Shown here in pieces: positions 32,860 to 41,587 of a stretch of DNA of 64,000 nucleotides. Location of the stretch: positions 496,001-560,000 of the forward strand of contig JAGRDY010000026.1 in NCBI GenBank assembly GCA_020446815.1, read 5' to 3'. Made by a program: the position numbers and the translations under genes. Source of the stretch: Paracoccaceae bacterium. GTDB taxonomy: Bacteria; Pseudomonadota; Alphaproteobacteria; Rhodobacterales; Rhodobacteraceae. The notes below the pieces were generated by a model, which was not told where the DNA came from, made no database searches, and saw nothing but the letters and a program-made list of their open reading frames with translations. How positions within the stretch are numbered: position 1 is the stretch's first letter; each line of letters starts with the position of its first letter.

Positions 32860-33600
32860 ATGTTCCCGATCCGCGATCACAACCCTTCGGCCCGCACGCC
32901 CTATGTGACCTATGCGATCATAGCGCTGAATGTTCTCGTCTTCATGTTGGAGCCGTCGATCAATGGCGACCAGATGGTATTGGCGGGCTTCTGGCGCGAC
33001 TGGGCGATGATCCCCGCCGCCGTCACCCAGGGCGGCGAGTTGCGCGGCATCTTCACTTCGATGTTCCTGCACGCCGGAATCTTGCACCTTGGCGGCAACA
33101 TGCTCTTTTTGTGGGTCTTCGGCGACAATCTCGAAGACCAGATGGGCCCGGTCGGCTTTGCCGCCTTCTATCTGGCTTGCGGGGTCGCCGCCGCCCTGAC
33201 CCATATCGCCGCCGATCCCGGATCACCGATCCCGACCGTCGGCGCATCGGGGGCGATCGCCGGTGTCATGGGCGGCTATCTTCTGCTCTTTCCCAAGGCC
33301 AAGGTCGATGTGCTGGTGATTTTCGTGTTCTTCTTCTGGGTCTTCACGATTTCTGCCTGGGTCGTTCTGGGCGTCTGGTTCGCGATCCAGCTGTTCAGCG
33401 GCCTCGGCGCGCCGGCCAGCAATGGCGGCGTCGCCTACTGGGCCCATGCCGGGGGCTTTTTCGCGGGTGTCCTGCTGACGCTGCCGGTCTGGCTGAAACG
33501 CGGCGCGCGAGGCTTCTGGCTGCGCAACGACGGCCACCCGCCCCACCCCGGCGCCCGCTATTCACGCTCCAACGTGCCGCTGATCCGCCGCAAGCGCTGA
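32860..33600 (+). CDS. Rhomboid-family intramembrane serine protease
   Basis: A 246-residue inner-membrane protease with about six helices. The N-terminus MFPIRDHNPSARTPYVTYAI leads into TM1 (IIALNVLVFML). HAGILHLGGNMLFLWVFGDN is the conserved loop/helix pair. The catalytic serine is in VGASGAIAGVMG and the catalytic histidine in AYWAHAGGFFAG. The C-terminus is basic and cytoplasmic. Rhomboids cleave single-pass membrane proteins inside the bilayer; the substrate here is unknown. It is separated from putA by 164 bp and converges with the branched-chain ABC operon. Confidence 0.92.
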   Translation: MFPIRDHNPSARTPYVTYAIIALNVLVFMLEPSINGDQMVLAGFWRDWAMIPAAVTQGGELRGIFTSMFLHAGILHLGGNMLFLWVFGDNLEDQMGPVGFAAFYLACGVAAALTHIAADPGSPIPTVGASGAIAGVMGGYLLLFPKAKVDVLVIFVFFFWVFTISAWVVLGVWFAIQLFSGLGAPASNGGVAYWAHAGGFFAGVLLTLPVWLKRGARGFWLRNDGHPPHPGARYSRSNVPLIRRKR

Positions 33601-33614
33601 CCCGCCCCGCGCCC

Positions 33615-34304
33615 TCACAGGCCAAGATACCGGTCGGCGATATCGGGGGTAAGGCTCTCCATCGTCCCCGACCAGACCGTCGCGCCGCGTTCCAGAAGCA
33701 CCGCATGGTCGGCGATCCGCCGCAATTCGCGCAGCGATTTGTCGATCACCAGAATGGCCATTCCGGTTTCGCGCCTGAGCAGCGCGACCGCCGCCCAGAT
33801 TTCCTGCCGCACCAGCGGGGCCAGCCCCTCGGTCGCCTCATCCAGGATCAACAGCCGCGGATTGGTCATCAACGCCCGGCCGATGGCCAGCATCTGCTGT
33901 TCACCCCCCGAAAGCGAGACCGCCGGCTGCCTGAACCTTTCACCGAGACGCGGGAACAGCGCTTCGATCCGCGCCCTATCCCAGTGGCCGGGGCGCGCCG
34001 CCACCAACAGGTTTTCCCCCACGGTCAGATTGGCAAAGCGCCGCCGCCCCTCGAAGACCGGGCCGATTCCCAGCCGCGCCGCCTTGTGCGCCGGGAGGCG
34101 GCGCAGATCGTATCCGGCAAACTCGATCCGGCCCGAACGCGCCGCCAGCAACCGGCAGATCACCTTGACCGTGGTGGATTTGCCCATGCCGTTGCGTCCC
34201 ATCAGCGCCAGAACCTCGCCCTCTCGCAGCGCCAGGGTCACGTTGAACAGCGCCTGCGAGGCGCCGTAACAGGCGCTCACCCCGGTCAGGCTCAGCAAGC
34301 TCAA
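33615..34304 (-). CDS. livF: Branched-chain amino-acid type ABC transporter ATP-binding protein LivF
   Basis: A 229-residue ATPase of the hydrophobic amino-acid uptake family. Walker A is GRNGMGKSTTVK, the signature is SLSGGEQQMLAIGRAL, Walker B LLILDEATEGLAP, and the switch region reads ILVIDKSLREL, where the usual His of LivF is replaced by Lys/Asp context (VIDKSL rather than VEQN or VEHD). The start overlaps the livG stop (ATGA at 34301-34304). It is last in a five-gene operon. The missing switch histidine is common in LivF proteins and need not impair function. Confidence 0.9.
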   Translation of the reverse strand: MSLLSLTGVSACYGASQALFNVTLALREGEVLALMGRNGMGKSTTVKVICRLLAARSGRIEFAGYDLRRLPAHKAARLGIGPVFEGRRRFANLTVGENLLVAARPGHWDRARIEALFPRLGERFRQPAVSLSGGEQQMLAIGRALMTNPRLLILDEATEGLAPLVRQEIWAAVALLRRETGMAILVIDKSLRELRRIADHAVLLERGATVWSGTMESLTPDIADRYLGL

Positions 34305-35050
34305 GCCTCTTCCCCCAGATAGGCGCGGCGCACCTGCGGGTCGCGGCGCACCTCATCGACCGTCCCCGTCGCGATCACCGAACCGTAGACCAGCACCGAT
34401 ACCCGGTCGGCCAGCGCGAAAACCGCATCCATGTCATGTTCGACCAGCAGGATCGGCGCCTCCTCCCGCAACCCGTCGAGAAACCCGGTCAGCGCCCGCG
34501 ACCCCGCGCCGCCCAGACCCGCCATCGGCTCGTCCATGACAAAGACCCGGGGCGCCAGCGCCAGCGCCACCGCCACTTCCAGTTGACGGCGCTGGCCATG
34601 CGACAGTTCCGATGCCCATCGCGCCGCCACGCCTTGCAGCCCCACCCGCGCCAGCGCCGCCTCGGCCCGGTCGCGAACCTCGCCCGCCGCCAGCGCCCGG
34701 CCAAACACGCGGTAGGGGTTGCCGCAGGCCCGCATCGCCCCCAGCACGGCGTTTTGCAAAACCGTGTCCTCCATCGCCAGCGTCGACACCTGAAAGGTCC
34801 GCGCCAGCCCGCGCCGCGCCCGCGCCGCCGTCCCCAGCGCCGTCACATCGCGCCCCTGCAGGATCACCCGCCCCGCATCGGGCCGCAACCCGCCGGCGAT
34901 CTGCCGGATCAGCGTCGATTTCCCCGCCCCGTTCGGGCCAATCAGCGCATGAATTTCGCCCGCCTGCAGATCAATGGAAACATCCTTGCAGGCGGTCACC
35001 GCCCCGAAGGATTTGCAGATGCCGCGGGTTGCCAGAACCGGCTCAGCCAT
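34301..35050 (-). CDS. livG: Branched-chain amino-acid type ABC transporter ATP-binding protein LivG
   Basis: A 249-residue ATPase. Walker A is GPNGAGKSTLIRQ, the Q-loop is ARTFQVSTLAMED, the signature reads ELSHGQRRQLEVA, Walker B is VFVMDEPMAGLG and the switch histidine is in LLVEHDMDAVF. ATG at 35050 (MAEPVLATRGICKSFG) fits the family; the open frame beyond it is antisense-like sequence inside livM. It overlaps the livM stop by 8 nt and livF by 4 nt, so translation is coupled. It pairs with LivF at the cytoplasmic face of the LivHM channel. Confidence 0.92.
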   Translation of the reverse strand: MAEPVLATRGICKSFGAVTACKDVSIDLQAGEIHALIGPNGAGKSTLIRQIAGGLRPDAGRVILQGRDVTALGTAARARRGLARTFQVSTLAMEDTVLQNAVLGAMRACGNPYRVFGRALAAGEVRDRAEAALARVGLQGVAARWASELSHGQRRQLEVAVALALAPRVFVMDEPMAGLGGAGSRALTGFLDGLREEAPILLVEHDMDAVFALADRVSVLVYGSVIATGTVDEVRRDPQVRRAYLGEEA

Positions 35051-36026
35051 GCGCCACCTGCCGCCCCGCCAGCAATCCGATGATGCCGCCGCGCGCGAAA
35101 AGCACGACGATAAGCAGCAGCAGACCCAGATAGACGTGCCAGAATTCCGACACGCCGCCCAGAACATGTTCAAGCAGGATGAACAGCATCGCCCCCGCCA
35201 CCGGCCCGAACAGCCGCCCGGCACCGCCGAGAATCACGAAAACCATGATCTCGCCGCTGGTCTGCCAGCTGAACATCACCGGGCTGACAAACCGGTTGAG
35301 ATCGGCGTAAAGCGCGCCGGCCAGCCCGGTGATCACGCCCGAGATGACAAAAGCCATCAGCCGCAGCCGATACGGCCGCATCCCCACCGTCTCCACCCGC
35401 TCCGGCGCCTGGCGCGCCGCATCGAGCGCAAGGCCAAAGGGCGATCTGGCCAGCATCGCGGCAAACCCCAGCCCCAGCATCAGCAGCATAAGACAGATCG
35501 CCAGGAACTGCACCGGCACCAGCGTGTTCAACCCGGGAAAGCCGTTGCGCACATAGATCGACAGCCCGTCATCGCCGCCATAGGCCGGCCAGCTTACCGC
35601 GAAATAGTAGAACATCTGCCCGAAAGCCAAGGTAATCATGATGAAATAAGCGCCCGTGGTGCGCAGGCTCAGCGCCCCGACCATCAACGCCGCCAGCCCC
35701 GAGACGCTCATCGCCACCAGCCAGATGAGCGGCATCGACTGCGTCCCCCCGATCGTCATCGGCCAGTTGAAAAGCGGCTCGTAACTCTGTGCATGGCTTG
35801 CAAGAATTCCCATCGCATAGCCGCCGATCCCGAAAAACGCCGCATGACCGAGACTGATCATCCCGCCCAGGCCCAGCGCGATATTCAACCCCACCCCCGC
35901 CAGCGCCAGGATCACCGCCCGGGTGGCCAGCGTGACGATGAACGGCTCATCGGCCAGCCACGCGCCGACCGGCACGACCAGCAACAGCGCCACGATCGCG
36001 GCGTTGACCGCACCTTCCCGGCTCAT
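35043..36026 (-). CDS. livM: Branched-chain amino-acid type ABC transporter permease LivM
   Basis: A 327-residue integral membrane protein with about nine hydrophobic segments. GLNIALGLGGMISLGHAAFFGIG, written here as the typical GLGGMISLGHAAFFG core, is the LivM signature, and the ATPase-contact loop lies around ARSPFGLALDAARQAPERVE, with GMRPYRLRLMAFVISG behind it. It overlaps livH at its start (ATGA, 36023-36026) and livG at its end. Together with LivH it forms the membrane channel. The neighbouring genes do not reveal the substrate. Confidence 0.92.
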   Translation of the reverse strand: MSREGAVNAAIVALLLVVPVGAWLADEPFIVTLATRAVILALAGVGLNIALGLGGMISLGHAAFFGIGGYAMGILASHAQSYEPLFNWPMTIGGTQSMPLIWLVAMSVSGLAALMVGALSLRTTGAYFIMITLAFGQMFYYFAVSWPAYGGDDGLSIYVRNGFPGLNTLVPVQFLAICLMLLMLGLGFAAMLARSPFGLALDAARQAPERVETVGMRPYRLRLMAFVISGVITGLAGALYADLNRFVSPVMFSWQTSGEIMVFVILGGAGRLFGPVAGAMLFILLEHVLGGVSEFWHVYLGLLLLIVVLFARGGIIGLLAGRQVAHG

Positions 36027-36943
36027 GCGGCGCCCCCGAAAAGGCCGCGCGGCCGCCAGATCAGGACCCCCGCCATCAGCACATAGATGAGCATCGAGGC
36101 CAGTGCCGACCCCGCCCCCGCCGCCGCCGACGGCCCCAGGTAATGGCCAAAGACCCAGGGCAGGAACAACCCGCCCAACGTATCCGTCAACCCGACCAGC
36201 AGCGCCCCCGCCAGCGCCCCCCTGACCGACCCGATACCGCCGATGACGATGACCACGAAAGCCAGGATCAACACCGGCTCGCCCATCCCCACCTGCACCG
36301 ACTGGATCGCCCCGACCAGCGCGCCGGCCAGCCCGGCCAGCCCCGCGCCAAGGGCGAAGACCATGGTGTAAAGCCGTGAAATGTCGACACCCAGCGCGGC
36401 GATCATCTCGCGGTCGCTTTCGCCCGCGCGAATCCGGACGCCCAGCCGCGTGTGCGAAATCAGCAGGTAAAGGCCCAGCGCCACCAACAGCCCCACCCCG
36501 ATCAGCGCCAGACGGTAAAGCGGGTAGCGGATGCCCCCCGGCAACGTCACCGGCCCCGCAAGCCAGCCCGGAATGTCGAGATAAAGCGGAAAGGAGCCGA
36601 AGGCCCAGCGCGTCCCCTCCGAAAAGATCAGGATCAGCGCGAAGGTCGCCAGCACCTGATCCAGATGATCGCGCCCGTAAAGCCGGCGGATCACCAGCAC
36701 CTCCACCAGCGCCCCCGCCGCCGCCGATGCCGCCAGCGCGGCGGCCAGCGCCAGTACGAAAGACCCGGTCGCCCCCGCCACCGCCGCCGCCACGAAGGCC
36801 CCGACCATGTAAAGCGATCCATGCGCCAGATTGATCAGCCCCATGACCCCGAAGACCAGCGTCAGCCCGGCGGCCATCAAGAACAGCATCACCCCCAGTT
36901 GCAGCCCGTTGAGGATCTGCTCGGCCAGCAACAGCATCGACAT
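36023..36943 (-). CDS. livH: Branched-chain amino-acid type ABC transporter permease LivH
   Basis: A 306-residue inner-membrane permease with about eight helices. FGVMGLINLAHGSLYMVGAF near the N-terminus is the LivH signature. The contact loop is RAGESDREMIAALGVDISRL, followed by ALGAGLAGLAGALVGAI. The start at 36943 has AGGGA about 7 nt upstream. It follows the binding-protein gene by 65 nt, so the operon order is livK-livH-livM-livG-livF. Confidence 0.92.
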   Translation of the reverse strand: MSMLLLAEQILNGLQLGVMLFLMAAGLTLVFGVMGLINLAHGSLYMVGAFVAAAVAGATGSFVLALAAALAASAAAGALVEVLVIRRLYGRDHLDQVLATFALILIFSEGTRWAFGSFPLYLDIPGWLAGPVTLPGGIRYPLYRLALIGVGLLVALGLYLLISHTRLGVRIRAGESDREMIAALGVDISRLYTMVFALGAGLAGLAGALVGAIQSVQVGMGEPVLILAFVVIVIGGIGSVRGALAGALLVGLTDTLGGLFLPWVFGHYLGPSAAAGAGSALASMLIYVLMAGVLIWRPRGLFGGAA

Positions 36944-37008
36944 GGCATCATCCCTCGCCGCGATCCGGGCGGGGCCGCCCCGCTTGCCGCCCGGCCCGCC
37001 GCCCCGGC

Positions 37009-38145
37009 CTACATCCTGCAGGCGCTCGCATAGGCATCCGCATGATCCTTCAGCGCCACGCCGATGATCCTGTTGGTAAAGACATCGCCTTCCCGCACCA
37101 CTTCGCGGGCATAGATGTCCTGTACCGGATGGTGGTTGGTGTTGAAGCGGAAATCACCCCGGACGCTGGCGAAATCGGCCGCCTCGAGGGCCGCGCGGAA
37201 CGCGTCGGCATCGCTCACCTCGGCCTTTTCCATCGCGCTCAGCAGCAGGTTCGCCGTATCGAAGCCCTGGCTGGCGTAAAGCGACGGCAGCCGCCCGTAT
37301 GCCGCCTGAAAGCTCTCGACAAAGGCCTTGTTGACGGGGTTGTCGATGTCCTTGCTCCACTGCGAGGTATTGACCACCCCCAGCGCCGCCGCGCCCACCG
37401 CCTGCAGGATGCCCTGATCGAAACTGAAGGCAGGCCCGATCACCGGCAGGCCGACGCCGCTGTCGGCATATTGCTTGAGAAAGGAAATCCCCATGCCGCC
37501 GGGCAGGAAAAAGAACACGCTGTCGGCGCCGCTGGCGCGGATCCGGGCGATCTCGGCGCCATAATCGGTCTGGCCCAGTTCGGTGTAAAGCTCGCCCGCC
37601 ACGGCCCCCTTGTAGAACCGCTTGTAGCCGGTCAGCGCATCCTTGCCCGCCGGATAGTTCGGCGCCAGGATGAAGCTGTTGGCATAACCCGCCGAATTCG
37701 CATAGGCGCCGGCGGCTTCATGCAGATTGTCGTTCTGCCAGGCCACATTGAAATAGTTCTTGTCACAACCCGCCCCCGCCAGCGCCGAAGGCCCGGCATT
37801 GGGCGACAGATAGAACCTGCCCTGCGCCACCGCCCCCGGCACCACCGCCATGGCCAGGTTCGACCAGATGATCCCGGTCAGCACATCGACCTTGTCGGAC
37901 TGGATCATCCGGTCGGCAAGCTGCACCGCCACATCGGGCTTGCGCTGGTCGTCCTCGACGATCACCTCGATATCGGCGTTGCCCGATTGCCTGACCGCCA
38001 GCATGAACCCGTCGCGCACATCGATGCCCAGCCCCGCGCCGCCGCCCGACAGGGTGGTGATCATGCCGACCCTGACCGGCCCGGCCTGACCCGCCGTCGC
38101 CAGTGCCGCCAGTGTTGCCGCAAGGGCAAGGGATTTCACTCTCAT
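37009..38145 (-). CDS. Periplasmic substrate-binding protein of the Liv-type importer
   Basis: A 378-residue type I solute-binding protein. The signal peptide is MRVKSLALAATLAALATAGQ with cleavage near GQAGPVRV. The mature start VRVGMITTLSGGGAGLGIDV is typical of the Peripla_BP_6 group. GIIWSNLAMAVVPGAV and FNVAWQNDNLHEAAG line the ligand cleft. Sequence features resemble proteins that bind aromatic or amide compounds as much as leucine, so the substrate is open. GGAGAG lies 5 nt before the ATG. It is first in the liv operon and should be most expressed. Confidence 0.88.
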   Translation of the reverse strand: MRVKSLALAATLAALATAGQAGPVRVGMITTLSGGGAGLGIDVRDGFMLAVRQSGNADIEVIVEDDQRKPDVAVQLADRMIQSDKVDVLTGIIWSNLAMAVVPGAVAQGRFYLSPNAGPSALAGAGCDKNYFNVAWQNDNLHEAAGAYANSAGYANSFILAPNYPAGKDALTGYKRFYKGAVAGELYTELGQTDYGAEIARIRASGADSVFFFLPGGMGISFLKQYADSGVGLPVIGPAFSFDQGILQAVGAAALGVVNTSQWSKDIDNPVNKAFVESFQAAYGRLPSLYASQGFDTANLLLSAMEKAEVSDADAFRAALEAADFASVRGDFRFNTNHHPVQDIYAREVVREGDVFTNRIIGVALKDHADAYASACRM

Positions 38146-38302
38146 CGTCTCTCTCCGCGTTGTTTCTCTCGCTCTTTTTGTCCAGGATCAGACATGGGCC
38201 GCCTCCCGGCCGCGGGGCAATGCCCCCCCGAAAGGCCACCTTACGGCGGAAATCACCGGACGCAAGCCGCAGCCGCCTCTCCACGCAGCCGCCCCCACCA
38301 CC

Positions 38303-38360
38303 GGCCGGCTTCTACTTTGCGGCAATACTCCACGGGGGTCCGGGGGTGTGAAACCCCCGG
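38303..38360 (-). repeat. Intergenic hairpin-plus-tail repeat, copy 3
   Basis: CCGGGGG (38340-38346) and CCCCCGG (38354-38360) form a 7-bp stem with loop TGTGAAA. On the minus strand it is followed by ACCCCCGTGGAGTATTGCCG and CAAAGTAGAAG, the same hairpin, ACCCC and tail plan as the copy at 2609-2654. It lies between the IMPase-like gene stop and the binding-protein gene. Confidence 0.5.
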
Positions 38361-38380
38361 CGGGGCGTGCCGCCCTGCGG

Positions 38381-39181
38381 TCAGGCAGGGGCGCGCAACA
38401 TCGTGCTCATGGGCGCGAACAGATCTCCATTGGCGGCGATGACCGACCCGCTGGCAAGGATATCGCTGCTGCCGCCCGCGCCGCGCAGCGGCTCGGCCAG
38501 ACCGCCCGCCTCGCGCACCAGCAACAGCCCCGCCGCCATGTCCCAGGCGTTGAGTTCGCGTTCCCAGTAACCGTCGATGCGCCCCGCCGCCACATAGGCC
38601 AGATCCAGCGCCGCCGCGCCGAACCGCCGCACCCCCGCCGTGGCCGGCATCAGCCGCGCCAGATCGCGCAGCGTCGCGGGCAGCGTCCGTTTCGCCCCGA
38701 ACGGCACACCGGTGGCCAACAGCGCCTCGTCCAGGGTGCGGCGGCCCGACACCCGGATGCGGCTTTCGTTCATCCAGGCCCCCTGGCCCTTTTCGGCAAC
38801 GAACATTTCGTCCTTGGCCGGGTCGAACACCACCGCCGACACGATCTCGCCCTTGTGCTCCAGGGCGATCGACACCGCCCAGTGCGGCAGCCCGTGCAGG
38901 AAATTGGTGGTCCCGTCCAGCGGATCGACGATCCAGCGCCGGGTCGGATCCTGGCCCTCGGCGGCGCCGGTCTCCTCGCCCAGCCAGCCATAGCCCGCCC
39001 GCGCGCCGGTCAATTCGTCCCTGATCGTCCGCTCCGCCGCGATATCGGCGCGGCTGACGAAATCGCCGGCCCCCTTGACCGAGACCTGAAGGTTCTCGAT
39101 CTCGCGGAAATCCTTGACCAGCCCGCGGCCCGCCTTGCGCGCCGCCTTGATCATCAGGTTGAGATTGGCACTGCCTTGCAT
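38381..39181 (-). CDS. suhB: Inositol monophosphatase family protein (SuhB-like)
   Basis: A 266-residue Mg-dependent phosphatase of the FIG superfamily. Metal-binding motifs are GWLGEETGA (Glu), WIVDPLDGTTNFLHGLPHW split over the DPLDGT core, and ELNAWDMAAGLLLVREAGG near the C-terminus. ATG at 39181 is chosen: AAGGGA lies 7 nt upstream and the protein begins MQGSANLNLMIKAARKAG as in SuhB relatives. It may hydrolyse inositol-1-P or act in rRNA transcription with NusG, as for E. coli SuhB. It stands alone between the liv operon and the oxidase gene. Confidence 0.88.
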   Translation of the reverse strand: MQGSANLNLMIKAARKAGRGLVKDFREIENLQVSVKGAGDFVSRADIAAERTIRDELTGARAGYGWLGEETGAAEGQDPTRRWIVDPLDGTTNFLHGLPHWAVSIALEHKGEIVSAVVFDPAKDEMFVAEKGQGAWMNESRIRVSGRRTLDEALLATGVPFGAKRTLPATLRDLARLMPATAGVRRFGAAALDLAYVAAGRIDGYWERELNAWDMAAGLLLVREAGGLAEPLRGAGGSSDILASGSVIAANGDLFAPMSTMLRAPA

Positions 39182-39278
39182 GATCGGTCCCTTCACGTCA
39201 GGCGCTGGCTATACTTGGCCGCCGCCCGCTTGTGAAGGGCGGACGGGCAGGTATTTCCAACCCGCCCGCCGCCGGCCC

Positions 39279-40382
39279 TCACTGCGCCGCCAGCACCTCG
39301 TAGCGCCCGGTCATGCCCGCCGCGATATGGTCGTTGACATGGCAGTGATACATCCAGATGCCCGCCGCGTCAGGCACCATGTCGGCGACCAGCGTGGTGG
39401 CGGGCAGCAGTTCGACCACATCCTTGCGGTGGCCGTTCATCAGCACCGTGTTGCCGTGCCAGTGCGGGGTGTGCAGATCGACCTCGGTGCCCAGCGTCAT
39501 CACATACCAGCGCACCTTTTCGCCCACCCGCATCTGCGGCATCGGCATGTTGCCGTAGACATAGCCGTTGATCGAATGCATGAGGTTGGATTCCTCGAAA
39601 TCGTCGGCATCGTCCTCGTCGGGCGCCGCGTCCAGCTTGGCGATCATGTCGTCAAGAAACAGGCTCTCGTTTTCGTTGAGAACACTGAAGAAGGAAAAGA
39701 ACTCGCGGTCCACGTCCTTCGGCGTCGCGTCGGGGTTGGCCATGCCCTTGCGGGTGATGACCATCGGGCCGACAAGCCCCGAGTTGGTGTCCTGGATCGA
39801 ATGGACATGGCTGTGATAGAGCCAGACGACGGACGAGCCGTCGTTCGGCCCCGGCCCGGCGCGCTCGGGCACGCCCCAGTGATAGGTATAGGTCTCGCCC
39901 GGCATGATCATGTCGTCCTTGCTGTCGGCATCCGATGTGCCGTCATTGGTCGGCGCGCCTTCGGAATCCTTGTCATAGAAGACGCCATGCGGATGGGCTG
40001 TCACCGGCACGGTGCTCATGTTGCGCAACACGAACGCGATGGTGTCGCCCACTTCGGCGCGCACCACCGGGCCGAGAATGCCAAGCGAGGCATCCTCGCG
40101 CGGCTTGACCTCGTTGAAGGTGTCGTCGGTATATTCGATATAGCGGACCTTGTGATAGGTGCTGCCGATCCGCGACGGCCCGGGCGCGACAAAGACCGTC
40201 TGGTCATCGTCGAAATCCATCCCCATCATCAGCTCCCGGCCTTCGGGCGCATAGTCCCACTCCACCTCTTCGGCAGCCACATAAAAGGTTCTGGTCGCCG
40301 CCCCTGCCGCGGTCAGACCCATCAGGGCGAACCCCAGCCCCGCCGCCAGAAATACCGGCACCCGCCTTGTCATGAATGTCAT
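39279..40382 (-). CDS. Secreted multicopper oxidase (ceruloplasmin/hephaestin-like)
   Basis: A 367-residue two-cupredoxin multicopper oxidase. A signal peptide (RRVPVFLAAGLGFALMGLTA, cut at AGA-ATRTF) exports it. The copper ligands are arranged as usual: TAHPHGVFY, WLYHSHVHSI, DLHTPHWHG and the C-terminal MYHCHVNDHIAAGMTG with the type 1 Cys and Met. ATG at 40382 is preferred because AGGGA is just upstream; the open frame to 40433 lacks a signal-like start. An acidic insert (DAAPDEDDADDFEESN) separates the domains. Ferroxidase or copper-detoxification roles are known in the family. The short two-domain form may trimerise. Confidence 0.85.
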   Translation of the reverse strand: MTFMTRRVPVFLAAGLGFALMGLTAAGAATRTFYVAAEEVEWDYAPEGRELMMGMDFDDDQTVFVAPGPSRIGSTYHKVRYIEYTDDTFNEVKPREDASLGILGPVVRAEVGDTIAFVLRNMSTVPVTAHPHGVFYDKDSEGAPTNDGTSDADSKDDMIMPGETYTYHWGVPERAGPGPNDGSSVVWLYHSHVHSIQDTNSGLVGPMVITRKGMANPDATPKDVDREFFSFFSVLNENESLFLDDMIAKLDAAPDEDDADDFEESNLMHSINGYVYGNMPMPQMRVGEKVRWYVMTLGTEVDLHTPHWHGNTVLMNGHRKDVVELLPATTLVADMVPDAAGIWMYHCHVNDHIAAGMTGRYEVLAAQ

Positions 40383-40559
40383 CGTTTCCCTCTCCCTCAC
40401 AAAATCGTGACGGGGCAGGGAAACCATACTCAACTCTTTTGGTCAAGAATTAATGTCTCGCGCATCGGCGCGGTGGCGTGGCCAGCAACGCGCTGCTGAG
40501 AGATCTCAAATATCACATGAAATCAAAATATAATCTGGTGCAGTTAAAGTGCCTTGCCC
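40383..40559. other. Intergenic region between metR and the multicopper oxidase gene
   Basis: 177 bp with an AT-rich block at about 40503-40550, where TATAAT (40529-40534) occurs on the plus strand and TATATT on the minus strand. A promoter for the oxidase gene is likely here, but no -35 could be fixed. No gene is seen. Confidence 0.35.
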
Positions 40560-41465
40560 TCACGGCCGCTGCAATTTCACCGGCTCGCTGCGTGCCAGCT
40601 TCAGAAAATGCGCCATGAAGGGCTGGTCCCGGGCTTCCTCGCGGGTGGCCCCGTACATGCGCTTGGTCAGCCCCGTCGCGGTCAGCGGGCGGGTGACGTA
40701 ATCGGGCCGGACGCGGATTTCGCGCAGCACCCAGTCGGGCAGAACCGCCACCCCCCGGCGGGCCGCCACCAGCATCAGGATCACCGCCGTCAACTCCACC
40801 TGCCGCACCGCCCGCGGCTCCACTTTCGCCGGGGTCAGTAACGCGCTGAATACATCGAGCCGCCCGCGCTCCACCGGATAGGTCAACAACAGTTCGCCGC
40901 GAAAATCCTCGGCCTCGACATGGGCTTTCGCCGCCAGCGGGTGATCCGACGCGGCCACGAAAAGCGGCGCATAGTCAAAAAGCGGGTTGAAGGTGATCCC
41001 GGCAAGCTTTTCGGGATCCGACGAAACCACCAGATCGACCTCCTCGCGGCGCAGGGCGGCCAGCGCGTCGAAGGCAAGCCCGGCGCGGATATCGACATCG
41101 ACCTCGGGCCAGGCGCGGCGAAACTGTTCCAGCACCGCAAACAGCCAGTCGAAACAGGCATGGCATTCGACGGCGATATGGAGCCGCCCGCTCCTGCCCG
41201 ACCTCAGCGCCACGAATTCCTCGGCCAGCGCCGCGATCTCCGGCAATATCCGCTCGGCCGCGCGCAACAGCCGCACCCCCGCCGCCGACAGCTTCAGCGG
41301 CCGCGACCGGCGGGCGAAAAGCTCCACCCCGGCCTGATCCTCCAGCCCCCTGACCTGATGCGACAGCGCCGACTGGGTGGTGTTGAGCAGATCCGCCGCC
41401 CGCGCCAGCCCGCCCGCCTCATGGATCGCCTTGATGGTGCGCAGATGGCGCAGTTCGATATGCAT
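40560..41465 (-). CDS. metR: LysR-family regulator, MetR type
   Basis: A 301-residue LysR-type regulator. The N-terminal winged helix is IELRHLRTIKAIHEAGGLAR with AADLLNTTQSALSHQVRGLE as recognition part. The C-terminal effector domain includes the MetR-like histidine-rich stretch IAVECHACFDWL, which in MetR senses homocysteine. ATG at 41465 (MHIELRHL) is the family start. It is divergent from metF, the classic metR arrangement, and a 9-bp inverted repeat lies between. It should activate metF when homocysteine accumulates. Confidence 0.9.
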   Translation of the reverse strand: MHIELRHLRTIKAIHEAGGLARAADLLNTTQSALSHQVRGLEDQAGVELFARRSRPLKLSAAGVRLLRAAERILPEIAALAEEFVALRSGRSGRLHIAVECHACFDWLFAVLEQFRRAWPEVDVDIRAGLAFDALAALRREEVDLVVSSDPEKLAGITFNPLFDYAPLFVAASDHPLAAKAHVEAEDFRGELLLTYPVERGRLDVFSALLTPAKVEPRAVRQVELTAVILMLVAARRGVAVLPDWVLREIRVRPDYVTRPLTATGLTKRMYGATREEARDQPFMAHFLKLARSEPVKLQRP

Positions 41466-41517
41466 GGGCCTGCCTTTTCTTGCTATGAAACTCATGTTGA
41501 TCTTGAAAATTATGAAT

Positions 41518-41545
41518 TTGTTTCACATTCGTCGCTGTGAAACAA
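41518..41545. promoter_or_regulatory. Inverted repeat in the metR-metF intergenic region
   Basis: TTGTTTCAC (41518-41526) and GTGAAACAA (41537-41545) are perfect 9-bp arms separated by 10 nt, a spacing suited to a LysR dimer. The arms contain the TGAA/TTCA elements of known MetR sites. It is 43 nt upstream of the metF ATG. Confidence 0.6.
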
Positions 41546-41587
41546 GAGGCGCGACTGCAAAGGAATACCCCAAAAGGAACATCCCAC

